Position numbers and translations under genes: made by a program. 64,000 bases of DNA from CAYQQQ01 sp964420125. Its GTDB lineage: Bacteria > Actinomycetota > Acidimicrobiia > Acidimicrobiales > Microtrichaceae. Positions within the stretch are counted from its first letter, which is position 1. Every line of letters starts with the position of its first letter. Where the stretch lies: NCBI GenBank assembly GCA_964420125.1, contig CAYQQQ010000012.1, positions 1-64,000 of the forward strand, written 5' to 3'. The notes beneath the pieces are model-generated. The model ran no database searches and was not told the DNA's origin. It worked only from the letters and a program-made list of their open reading frames with translations. Positions 27,155 through 34,653 of this stretch are shown in pieces.

Positions 27155-28309
27155 ATGCGGGGACATATCCAGCAGCGAGGGAAGGACGCTTGGCGGGTCT
27201 CGGTCTACGTGGGCCGGGACGCGAGCGGCACCAAGCGCTACGTCCAGCGGACGGTTCGCGGCACCCGGCGGGAGGCCGAACGGGAGGTCGCGCGGGTGGT
27301 CGTGGAGGTGGACGAGGGCCGCCACACACCTACCGCGGTGATGCGGGTCGGCCAGCTGCTCGACCGGTGGCTGGAGGTGAAGGCGCTGGCGGTGGACCCG
27401 TCGACGCTGTGGTCGTACGAGTGGATCGCCCGCACCTACGTGCGCCCGGCGTTAGGTGAGCGCAAGGTGGGATCGTTGCGCCCGATCGACCTGGACCTGC
27501 TCTACGCCGACCTCGCGGCACGGGGACTGTCGACCCGGACGGTGCGGATCTGCCACACCGTGTTGCGCCAGTCGCTCGAGCAGGCCCGGCGCTGGGGGCT
27601 GATCGCTCGGTCGCCAGCGGTGGACGCGTCACCACCACCGCAGCGCAAGGTGGAGGTGATCCCGCCGACTCCGGCGGAGGTCCTGGCGCTGCTCGACGCG
27701 GCGTTCGAGGAGGACCCGGCATTCGGTGCGTACCTGTGGGTGCTGGCGGCGACCGGGTGCCGGCGGGGTGAAGCGTGCGCACTGCGGTGGAGCGACGTCG
27801 ACCTGGACCGGGGCGAGGTGGCGATCCGTCGTTCGATCTCGCTGGTGGGCGGGGAGCTGCGGGAAAAGGACACCAAGACCCACGCCTCCCGGCGGATGGC
27901 GATCGACGACGGGACCGTGGGGGTACTGCGCACCCATCGCCTCCGACAGCGTGAGCTGGCCTTGGCGCTCGGGACCGGGGTGGCGGACGACGCGTTCGTG
28001 TTCGGCAACCCCGACGGTGGGCCGTGGCGGCCCGACGTGTGCACGAACCGGTTCGGCCGGCTGCGGACGGGGGTGGGGTTGGACCGGGTTCGGTTGCACG
28101 ACCTGCGCCACTTCGTGGCGAGCGTGCTGGTCGACGGCGGGGTGCCGATCGGCACCGTCAGCACCCGGCTGGGTCACAGCCAGCTGTCGACGACGCTCGA
28201 CCTCTACACACACGCCATCCCGGCCACGGACCAGCGGGCGGCCGCCTATCTCGGAAGCCTGCTGGCCGGAACCCCGGGCCCTCAGGCGGCAGACCGTCGG
28301 CCACGGTGA
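27155..28309 (+). CDS. int: Tyrosine recombinase/integrase of element 1
   Basis: A 384-residue phage-type integrase: a basic N-terminal arm-binding domain (residues 1-55), a core-binding SAM-like domain (~60-165), then the catalytic domain with Arg in ATGCRRGEAC, HDLRHF, the late His in LGHS and nucleophile Tyr in LDLYTHAI. All catalytic residues are visible, so it should be active. A strong AGGAGGAG site precedes ATG 27155; a CCTACG-TGTC-CGTAGG inverted repeat (27130-27145) lies just upstream. It is adjacent to tRNA-Arg, its presumed target. Confidence 0.96.
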   Translation: MRGHIQQRGKDAWRVSVYVGRDASGTKRYVQRTVRGTRREAEREVARVVVEVDEGRHTPTAVMRVGQLLDRWLEVKALAVDPSTLWSYEWIARTYVRPALGERKVGSLRPIDLDLLYADLAARGLSTRTVRICHTVLRQSLEQARRWGLIARSPAVDASPPPQRKVEVIPPTPAEVLALLDAAFEEDPAFGAYLWVLAATGCRRGEACALRWSDVDLDRGEVAIRRSISLVGGELREKDTKTHASRRMAIDDGTVGVLRTHRLRQRELALALGTGVADDAFVFGNPDGGPWRPDVCTNRFGRLRTGVGLDRVRLHDLRHFVASVLVDGGVPIGTVSTRLGHSQLSTTLDLYTHAIPATDQRAAAYLGSLLAGTPGPQAADRRPR

Positions 28310-28350
28310 GCGTCGGCCGGTTGAACGCAGATCCGGCGCGCACACATTGA

Positions 28351-28372
28351 CAGGTTCCCCTACGGGAACCTG
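28351..28372. terminator. Hairpin downstream of integrase
   Basis: Perfect 9-bp stem CAGGTTCCC / GGGAACCTG with loop CTAC, 41 bp after the integrase stop. It may terminate the integrase transcript, or be an excisionase or regulator site ahead of the next gene. Confidence 0.55.
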
Positions 28373-28482
28373 CAGCGCCTCCCGCGCAACCTCCCCTCGG
28401 CCGCCACTGGTCACCGAGGGTGATGGAAGGCACGTCCCCGAAGCCGCCCCGCGACCAGGCGGTCGGCGGGGCATACGAAGAC

Positions 28483-28740
28483 ATGAGCGCCAGTCAGCAG
28501 CCCCTCACCCTCACCGTTGAACAAGCCGCAGAGGTACTCGGCGTAGGCCGATCAACCGCCTACGAGCTCGTGCGCAGCGGCGACCTCACGTCCATCCGCC
28601 TCCGCCGCCGCATCGTCGTTCCCGTCGCTCACCTCGCTGAGTCCCTCGGCGTCGACCGCGAGGCCGTTTGGGCGGTGCTCGCAACCCCGGCTGGCCGACG
28701 CCCGACGAGTGCCGCCGAGACGACTCTGTCGCTCTTCTGA
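28483..28740 (+). CDS. xis: Excisionase-like helix-turn-helix protein
   Basis: An 85-residue protein with one MerR/AlpA-type HTH: LTVEQAAEVLGVGRSTAYELV, GDLTSIRLRRRIVVPVAHLAE. This matches the HTH_17/excisionase type that binds att arms or regulates integrase. ATG 28483 starts directly at the domain; an upstream ATG at 28420 is possible. Position between int and cargo fits an excisionase. Assignment of the name xis is by context. Confidence 0.7.
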   Translation: MSASQQPLTLTVEQAAEVLGVGRSTAYELVRSGDLTSIRLRRRIVVPVAHLAESLGVDREAVWAVLATPAGRRPTSAAETTLSLF

Positions 28741-28922
28741 CACCGATCGAGCAATGACCAGTCAGCAGCAAGTCGAACGGAGACCGATGCGTCCAGGTCG
28801 GGCAGCCTGCGAACGCGTGCAGGCCCGGCGCTCCTCGCGACGAGCTTGGCCGATCGATTCACGCGCGTTCCTGCGCGCGGGTATCCGCGTTCTTGTCACA
28901 GTCCCTCGTTATCGTCCGTAGC

Positions 28923-29150
28923 ATGGCTCGCCCGAGGACCTGCCAGGAAGATCGAGTCGCGACGGCAGTACGACTCCCTGTGTCAGTACACGAGCGCCTG
29001 CACGCGGCAGCGGCGGACCGTGACGTCTCGGCCAACCTCCTGGTCACGAGGGCGGTGACGGAGTACCTCGAACGGCTCGTTCCGGTCGATGCAGCGGTGG
29101 CAACGCCGGTCACTCCCAAGCGCCGGGCCGAGCGAGAGGAGCTGGGGTGA
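28923..29150 (+). CDS. Ribbon-helix-helix-like regulator, first gene of the cargo operon
   Basis: A 75-residue protein: a strand with TAVRLPVSVHERL, then a helix AAAADRDVSANLLVTRAVTEYLERLV, the layout of CopG/Arc-type repressors. Its stop overlaps the methyltransferase start (GTGA), so it is translationally coupled and likely autoregulates the operon. ATG 28923 follows an AT-richer stretch that may hold the promoter. Confidence 0.65.
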   Translation: MARPRTCQEDRVATAVRLPVSVHERLHAAAADRDVSANLLVTRAVTEYLERLVPVDAAVATPVTPKRRAEREELG

Positions 29151-30619
29151 CCGTCACGCCGATACGGACGTCGAGGAACGGTCGACGGGCTCCGACATCG
29201 ACTGCGAACTTCGGGTCCGGCCGGCGCGAGGGTCACGACGCTTCCGCCTTCTACTCGAGATTCGTCGCACCGGAAATCTCCGATGACGATGAGGTGAACC
29301 GACCCGAAGTGGTCGACGTGATCTACAGCACCGACGCGCGCTCGATGACGAACGTCGCGTCCAATTCGGTCGCTCTGGTGGTTACATCGCCCCCGTACTT
29401 CGCTGGGAAGCAGTACGAGGAGAGTCTCGGAGTGGATGGCGTTCCGGCAACCTACTTCGAGTACCTCGAACTCCTCCACGATGTGTTCGCAGAGTGCAAA
29501 CGGGTGCTCGAGCCGGGCGGTCGAATTGCCGTCAACGTGGCGAACCTTGGGCGGCGACCCTACCGATCGTTGTCGGCGGATGTAACAACGATCCTCCAGG
29601 ACCTCGGCCTGCTGCTGCGGGGCGAGGTGATCTGGTGGAAAGGACGGGCTGCCGGCGGATCCTGTGCTTGGGGAACGTTCCAGAGCCCGGCCAACCCGGT
29701 GCTTCGTGATATCACCGAGCGCATCGTGATCGCGAGCAAGGGCCGGTTCGATCGCGCACGGACTCCCACGAAGCGGGCCGACGATGGACTCCCGTCCACC
29801 GTCACCATCTCTCGCGACGAGTTCATGGAGGCGACGACTGACCTCTGGGAGATCGCTCCGGAGAGCGCCACTCGGGTGGGACATCCGGCACCGTTCCCGG
29901 TCGAGCTCCCGAAGCGTCTCATCGAGCTCTACACGTACGAGGGAGACGTCATCCTCGACCCGTTCATGGGGTCGGGGAGTTCAGCGGTTGCAGCCGTTCG
30001 GACGGGACGGCACTACATCGGCTTCGACACAGACGAAGACTACGTTCGCGCGGCCGAGCGCCGAATCGAGGAGGAGCGTTCACGCCGAGCGTCCGAGTCG
30101 AGCGGGGGTGGGCGTTTCCGGGTCGAACTACCTGCAGTAGGCGCAGCCGATCCCAGCGAAGACTTCCAAGCTCGGGCGGTCCGAGAGGGCCGACAGGCAA
30201 AGGACCTTGCTCGTCTCCTACTCGAAGGCTGTGGCTTCAACAACATTCGCGAGAACGTGAAGCCGAGAGGAACAGGCGTGGTCCTGAACTTCGTTGCTGA
30301 GGACCAAACCGGAGAAGACTGGGCCTTCGATGTCTCGGGTGCCTTCACGTCGAGCCGTGCTGGGCTTCGCCGCACGGACACGCTGTGGAAGTCCCTCGGC
30401 AAGGCAGGCGTCGTTCATGAGAGCAGACTCGGGATTCCACTCGTCCTACTGACCACGGATGCACCGGCGAAGGGCACCGCTGGGGCTCAGGCTCTCGCCG
30501 TGATGCGCAGACCGAACGGGCCGGTCTTCGACCTCATCGAGTTGCTACGGCCCGAGGACCATGATCGCCTGCACTCGTACGCAGTCCACGGGACGACTGC
30601 GCTGGCTGCCACCGACTGA
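29147..30619 (+). CDS. Site-specific DNA methyltransferase fused to an extra C-terminal domain
   Basis: A 490-residue protein. Residues ~55-310 are an N4-cytosine/N6-adenine DNA methyltransferase of beta order: motif IV TSPPY (80-84) first, motif I region DPFMGSGSS (271-279) last. TSPPY favours N4-cytosine, but beta-class N6-adenine enzymes also carry similar motifs. Residues ~338-490 form an extra domain beginning DFQARAVREGRQAKDLARLL, with FDVSGAFTSSRAGL at ~394. About 50 of 86 aligned positions are identical, ungapped, to residues 6-91 of the gene at 31168. The fused domain may be a nuclease-like or target-binding module. Second gene of a tight operon. Confidence 0.88.
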   Translation: MTVTPIRTSRNGRRAPTSTANFGSGRREGHDASAFYSRFVAPEISDDDEVNRPEVVDVIYSTDARSMTNVASNSVALVVTSPPYFAGKQYEESLGVDGVPATYFEYLELLHDVFAECKRVLEPGGRIAVNVANLGRRPYRSLSADVTTILQDLGLLLRGEVIWWKGRAAGGSCAWGTFQSPANPVLRDITERIVIASKGRFDRARTPTKRADDGLPSTVTISRDEFMEATTDLWEIAPESATRVGHPAPFPVELPKRLIELYTYEGDVILDPFMGSGSSAVAAVRTGRHYIGFDTDEDYVRAAERRIEEERSRRASESSGGGRFRVELPAVGAADPSEDFQARAVREGRQAKDLARLLLEGCGFNNIRENVKPRGTGVVLNFVAEDQTGEDWAFDVSGAFTSSRAGLRRTDTLWKSLGKAGVVHESRLGIPLVLLTTDAPAKGTAGAQALAVMRRPNGPVFDLIELLRPEDHDRLHSYAVHGTTALAATD

Positions 30620-30628
30620 GGACAGCGA

Positions 30629-31150
30629 GTGGACCTGCACGAGGCATCCGACATCGTCGCCCAGGTCGATCACCGCGACAACGCCGACCGAGCCACCAGG
30701 CTCGTTGAACTCAACTCTCTCATTGGCGACGACGTCATCGGCTATAGCGGACGCGCTGCGGAGTGGTTGTTTGACGACGTCAAGGCCACTTGGATCTACG
30801 GCTACTTCGCAGCGACCGTCGTGGCAGGGTACGCCTTCTGCCTGCAACAGCTTGCCGGCCTGCTCAGGATGCTGCCTGATGATCCCGATCTGCCAGGCAA
30901 CACCAACTCCCTCGAGATGCTCGCTGCCGCGGCAGAGGATCGCCAGCTGATCGACCTGAGCACACGCGCGCTGCTCGTGAATCTGAGTGACATCGCTTCC
31001 GGCTACCTCGTCGTCGAGCTCCACGAGTACCGGGCTCGGGCAGAGCGACGGGAGGCTGAAGCGGAGCTGTTCAGCGAAGAGCACGCCCTCTTGGCGGACG
31101 CGCGCGCCGCGCTGCGCTGCAGCGTCAGCCTCCTACATCGGCGGACATGA
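30629..31150 (+). CDS. Small helical protein of the methyltransferase operon
   Basis: A 173-residue protein of unknown family. It looks all-helical: an acidic N-terminal helix, a more hydrophobic middle (WIYGYFAATVVAGYAFCLQQ, too polar around it to be a sure membrane span), and a charged C-terminal helix rich in Glu/Arg (RARAERREAEAELFSEEH). GTG 30629 follows GAGGA and lies 10 bp after the methyltransferase stop. Possibly a subunit or adaptor of the methyltransferase or nuclease. Confidence 0.6.
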   Translation: MDLHEASDIVAQVDHRDNADRATRLVELNSLIGDDVIGYSGRAAEWLFDDVKATWIYGYFAATVVAGYAFCLQQLAGLLRMLPDDPDLPGNTNSLEMLAAAAEDRQLIDLSTRALLVNLSDIASGYLVVELHEYRARAERREAEAELFSEEHALLADARAALRCSVSLLHRRT

Positions 31151-31167
31151 GCCGGCGTGGTTGATCT

Positions 31168-32082
31168 GTGACGCAGGATGAAGGTTTCCAGCGACGGGCC
31201 GGCGAGGAGGGGCGCCAGGCACACGCGATCGCTGGCCGGATCCTGCGTGGGTGCGGCTTCAGCAAGCTCCGATCGAACGAGAGGCTCAACGACCTCGGGC
31301 TGACCGTGAACTACATCGCCGAGGACAAGCACGGTCGCGACTGGTACTTCGACGTCTCCGGGGCCTTCACGTCGTCTCGGGCCGGGCTCATCCGCACGGA
31401 CACGATGTGGAAGACGCTCGGACGGGCCAACGTCTTGCACCAGGCGGGCGTTGACCACCTCGTCCTGATGACGACGAACCTCCCGAAGCGAGGATCTGGC
31501 GGGCACAAGGCGCTGAGCGCCGCCGCCCAGACGTTCTTCGACGCTGTGGAGATGCTCTCAACCGAGGGCAAGGCCAGGCTAAGGCTGTACGCAGACGCCC
31601 CGGTCGACCGTCCGCTTCCCGGTCTTCGCTCAGCGTCTCGACTCTACAGCGGAGTCACGAGTCGGGAATTGGGGTCTGAGCTGGAGATCACGGTTCCAGT
31701 GACCGAGGTCAAGTCGGTTCTGCCAGCACGCGCGAGCCTTGATGTCACGGTCATGCCCTTCCGTCTGAAGGTCTTCCTCCCGAGCAAGCATGCGGATGGA
31801 TCCAAACTGGCCAAACGGAAACGAGACGCCGGCGGCGAGCGAATTAGGCGGCTACTCGCCGACTTCGCTGGCGGCTCCACGATCCAGCCGGGAGTCGGGA
31901 CCTGGGTTGATCCTGTCGGGGGCGAGATGTTCGAGGACGTCATGCTCATCGAGGCGTACGCGGAGCATCCGTTCTCCGAAGACCTGGTCCGGTCGGTGGT
32001 GGCGATCCTCACTGGCGAACTCGGCCAGCACACCGCTGCAATGATCCTGAACGACTCGATGGTCCACGTCAGCCGTGTGTGA
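31168..32082 (+). CDS. Putative nuclease-like protein sharing the methyltransferase's C-terminal domain
   Basis: A 304-residue protein with two parts. Residues ~6-140 repeat the fused domain of the methyltransferase (EGRQA, GCGF, VNYIAED, FDVSGAFTSSRAGL at 61-74, RTDT-WK-LG). The alpha-beta order with a conserved Glu, then Asp-rich strands, is reminiscent of PD-(D/E)xK folds, but no standard E-x-K is seen. Residues ~165-304 are a separate domain with GGSTIQPGVGTWVDPVGG and FEDVMLIEAYAE. GTG 31168. Same operon, 18 bp after the previous gene. Confidence 0.62.
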   Translation: MTQDEGFQRRAGEEGRQAHAIAGRILRGCGFSKLRSNERLNDLGLTVNYIAEDKHGRDWYFDVSGAFTSSRAGLIRTDTMWKTLGRANVLHQAGVDHLVLMTTNLPKRGSGGHKALSAAAQTFFDAVEMLSTEGKARLRLYADAPVDRPLPGLRSASRLYSGVTSRELGSELEITVPVTEVKSVLPARASLDVTVMPFRLKVFLPSKHADGSKLAKRKRDAGGERIRRLLADFAGGSTIQPGVGTWVDPVGGEMFEDVMLIEAYAEHPFSEDLVRSVVAILTGELGQHTAAMILNDSMVHVSRV

Positions 32083-32085
32083 GCG

Positions 32086-33093
32086 ATGCCCGAGCTTCTG
32101 ACCGAGATCACCGAAATCGTCACCGGGCTCGGCATGCTTGGGCTCGAGTCCGTCGACGAAGCGCTCGCCACTCGTCCCGAGGCGATCAGGAACGTGACTG
32201 CCGACCACTGGGCACGACTCGATGCCGCCCGATCGAACGACCTCCACTCTGAAGCCTTCGCAGCTTCCTGGGAAAACGGACAACTGTTCCTCCGGTCGGA
32301 GGACGGCCTCCGTGGCCGGCTCCCGGCCGTCGTCGAATGGAAGGGCCCACATCAACCCCCCGGGTTCGATCTGATCCCAGCGGACCTCCGGGTGGATCAC
32401 GTGTACCTCGTGAGCTGCAAGTACCAGTCGAAGATCCTCTCCAATAGCTCGCCCGCCAATCTGTTTGATCGGCGCCTCGCCGACCGGACAGCCGGCGGGA
32501 GCCACGGATCCTGGTATGCAACCTGCGCTCCCGAAGCTTACGAACACTTCTACTCATGCGTGAGACGTCACGTGGGCCAGCACCTACTGCCCTCCGCTGC
32601 GCAGGATCTGCAGTCAGGCCACGTGTGGCGGATCCGCGACGCCTGCCGGGGCAAGTGGCCCGCACGCCTTGCGCCCCTTTGGCCGGAGTTCTCGCTTGAG
32701 GTGGCAACGGCGTCCGCCAATCGCTGGCGCGAACAGCTCCCGACCGCCGCGCGCCGTGAGGAGATGATGTGGCGGCTGCTTCGTCTGAGCCCGGCGCCGT
32801 ACTTCGTCCTTGGATCCTCGGACGCCGGTCCGTTGCGGCTTCGCATCGGCACTCCGTGGGACTGGCGACAGCAGTTCACCCTGAAGGGATTGGCGATCAT
32901 CCCGTCAGCGGCGGGTCAGCCCCGAGTGGACTGGACTGCAGAGGTCGCCGAGAGGAGCGGCGGTGCTCTCCACGAGACGAAGGGCCACGTCGAGGTGCGC
33001 TGGGCCCACGGCAGGTTCTCATCGGTGGAGGCGAAGGTCTATCTCGATACTCCACACACAGAGGTACCGGGCTACCACCCGCTCTCCGACTGA
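32086..33093 (+). CDS. Putative restriction-like effector with Cys-Lys motif
   Basis: A 335-residue protein not recognised by name. Residues 84-120 contain VEWKGP, then DLIPADLRVDHVYLVSCKYQ ending SK and LSNSSPANLF; Asp residues followed by a strand ending S-C-K resemble the D...(D/E/S)xK active-site hairpin of PD-(D/E)xK nucleases. The rest is mixed, with Trp-rich strands near the C-terminus. The start lies 4 bp after the previous stop, last gene of the operon. Inference: the nuclease of a methyltransferase-guided system. Confidence 0.58.
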   Translation: MPELLTEITEIVTGLGMLGLESVDEALATRPEAIRNVTADHWARLDAARSNDLHSEAFAASWENGQLFLRSEDGLRGRLPAVVEWKGPHQPPGFDLIPADLRVDHVYLVSCKYQSKILSNSSPANLFDRRLADRTAGGSHGSWYATCAPEAYEHFYSCVRRHVGQHLLPSAAQDLQSGHVWRIRDACRGKWPARLAPLWPEFSLEVATASANRWREQLPTAARREEMMWRLLRLSPAPYFVLGSSDAGPLRLRIGTPWDWRQQFTLKGLAIIPSAAGQPRVDWTAEVAERSGGALHETKGHVEVRWAHGRFSSVEAKVYLDTPHTEVPGYHPLSD

Positions 33094-33219
33094 TGGACGG
33101 GAGCCAGCGCTCGCGGTGCGCTGCCGCACCACCTGCCTCCGTCGTTCGCAGCGTGTCGCTGCTAGCGCTCCTCTATCCCTGCCTGCGATTCGCCTCTGAC
33201 CAACGCGGCGACGGCAGGG

Positions 33220-34257
33220 CTAGGGCCAGGGAACTCCGAAACGCTTGAGCAGGTCGGCGAGGTAGTTCCCGGCAACGCCCAGCAGAGCGCCGCCGGCCAA
33301 CGTGGCCAGTCCTCGGAGAACCCGCCCGATGATTGGGCGGTCTGGGACCGGGGCCCGCAGCTGGAGCTGGAGCGTCTCGATCAGTACCTGGAGTTGAGAT
33401 TGATCCTCGGCGCTCAGCATCACGGTCTCGGACTGCTCGACAACAATGCGGAGCGTCGCCTCAAGTGCGCGGTGCTCCCCGATGGTGATGGACGCGTCGC
33501 GAACTTGTGCAGCAGCGGCGTCAAGCTCCGGAAGGCCCTCGGCGATGAGTTCCGCCGCGCGATGGGCGGCAGCCAGCATATCGCTGTAGCCGAACTCCTC
33601 AGTGTCCCCGCTCACGGATGCATTCTCAAGTCGCAGCCGTAGGGATTCTGGGCCCTCCTCCCACCACAGGAGCGCTCCTCCCCATGACAGCGTCCACTCA
33701 CGGAAGGACGGGTCGTTCGTCGCAGTCACACCGGCGGGCGGATAGACGCTCTCTTCGGCGGGACGTACACGGTCGGGCGCGTAGAAGGCGGCAAGGTTCC
33801 ATTGGTTGCCCAACTCGAAGCACAACTCGCGGACAAAAGCGTGCGAGGGGGCGACCCCGTCCCGACGGACGACAAGCACGTCCCAGTCAGAGGACTGCCA
33901 ACCCTCCGGCCCTAGAGTCGCTCTCGCGCTAGCCAGTCTTGCCAGCGTGCGGAGCGTGGTCCGAACAGCAGCAACTCCCGCCCGATCGCTGAGAGTATCG
34001 GGAAGGTTGTCGGGCGAGATCGGCACCAACTCCCCCGGTGTAAGGAGTTGAAGTAGCCCGAGTTCGTCCAGTTCGTCATGCAGCCGCAGCATCTCCGACT
34101 CGATTGTCGAGTCCCGCACGCTGTCAACGTCCTGCAGTCGAGAGTCGAGGTCACGCAGCCGATCACCGACGCGCCGGTACGTCTCGTGAGCATCAGCGTC
34201 TTCGTCCGGCACCGGCACCACGATACGGCCGAAGCGGCGTGGTCTTGGTAGCGCCAC
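33220..34257 (-). CDS. Element 1 hypothetical with C-terminal hydrophobic tail
   Basis: A 345-residue protein of unknown family, convergent with the operon. It has an N-terminal acidic coiled-coil-like region (RVGDRLRDLDSRLQDVDSVR), a soluble middle, and a last ~30 residues RVLRGLATLAGGALLGVAGN, then LADLLKRF, that look like one membrane or amphipathic segment close to the end. Tail-anchored proteins of this kind occur in abortive-infection modules, but nothing proves that here. It is the last gene before the second att site. Confidence 0.6.
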   Translation of the reverse strand: MALPRPRRFGRIVVPVPDEDADAHETYRRVGDRLRDLDSRLQDVDSVRDSTIESEMLRLHDELDELGLLQLLTPGELVPISPDNLPDTLSDRAGVAAVRTTLRTLARLASARATLGPEGWQSSDWDVLVVRRDGVAPSHAFVRELCFELGNQWNLAAFYAPDRVRPAEESVYPPAGVTATNDPSFREWTLSWGGALLWWEEGPESLRLRLENASVSGDTEEFGYSDMLAAAHRAAELIAEGLPELDAAAAQVRDASITIGEHRALEATLRIVVEQSETVMLSAEDQSQLQVLIETLQLQLRAPVPDRPIIGRVLRGLATLAGGALLGVAGNYLADLLKRFGVPWP

Positions 34258-34326
34258 GGGACAGCCTCGCGGTGGAGCTCGTCGGAGAGCCTGACGACAC
34301 GCCCAAGCGGTCGGCAGGGGCTCGAG

Positions 34327-34345
34327 CCTGGCAATCCCCTTGGCA
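34327..34345. repeat. Putative integrase arm-type site (right)
   Basis: CCTGGCAATCCCCTTGGCA, the counterpart of 27102-27119 with one inserted C, 110 bp inside the right att core. Direct repeats at both ends, inside the att cores, are what tyrosine integrase arm sites look like. Confidence 0.45.
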
Positions 34346-34454
34346 ATCTACGAGGCGACATCAGGCCGGATTCGCCAACAGCTGCTGGAACGCACGCCCC
34401 ACCTGACCTGGTAGAACGTCACTCGACAACACCAACCGGACCCGTCGGGACCGC

Positions 34455-34505
34455 CTACGGATCAGAAGGTTGGGGGTTCGAGTCCCTCCGAGCGCGCTGA
34501 AGTCC
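34455..34505. repeat. att core, copy 2 (junction of elements 1 and 2)
   Basis: Exact 51-bp copy of 27003-27053. It is the right end of element 1 and the left end of element 2. It lacks the 5' half of the tRNA and is not a tRNA gene. Confidence 0.93.
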
Positions 34506-34653
34506 AAGGTCAGAGCGGTGTAGACCGGCGCCGCTGGTCGGTCGGCCTCGTCGATGGGTGCACCAGACTGGTGGTCCGATGTCTCGGGACCGTCAGGTGG
34601 CGGCCATCCACGGTCGAGGGCCTGCTCGACTAGCGAGAAGCCCGCACGAGGGA

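Larger units (their letters stand above)
27003..34505. mobile_element. Integrative element 1 at tRNA-Arg
   Basis: About 7.5 kb between exact 51-bp att copies, with a tyrosine integrase right inside attL, an excisionase-like HTH, arm-type repeats near both ends, and a cargo operon built round a DNA methyltransferase. By eye the cargo (29-34 kb) is less GC-rich than the flanks. No conjugation, replication or phage structural genes are seen, so it is a small genomic island that excises at best or needs a helper to move. Confidence 0.88.
34258..34653. other. Right end of element 1 and junction with element 2 (no gene)
   Basis: A 396-bp stretch without a convincing gene. It holds the right arm-type repeat (34327-34345), the middle att core (34455-34505) and about 150 bp of element 2 before the stop of its winged-helix gene. 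Open frames across the att copy encode only the antisense of tRNA sequence. Confidence 0.7.

Noticed and set aside
34455..34505. Second tRNA-Arg gene at the middle att core
   Set aside because: Only the 3' half of the tRNA is present; there is no D arm or 5' acceptor strand. The same applies to 36529.
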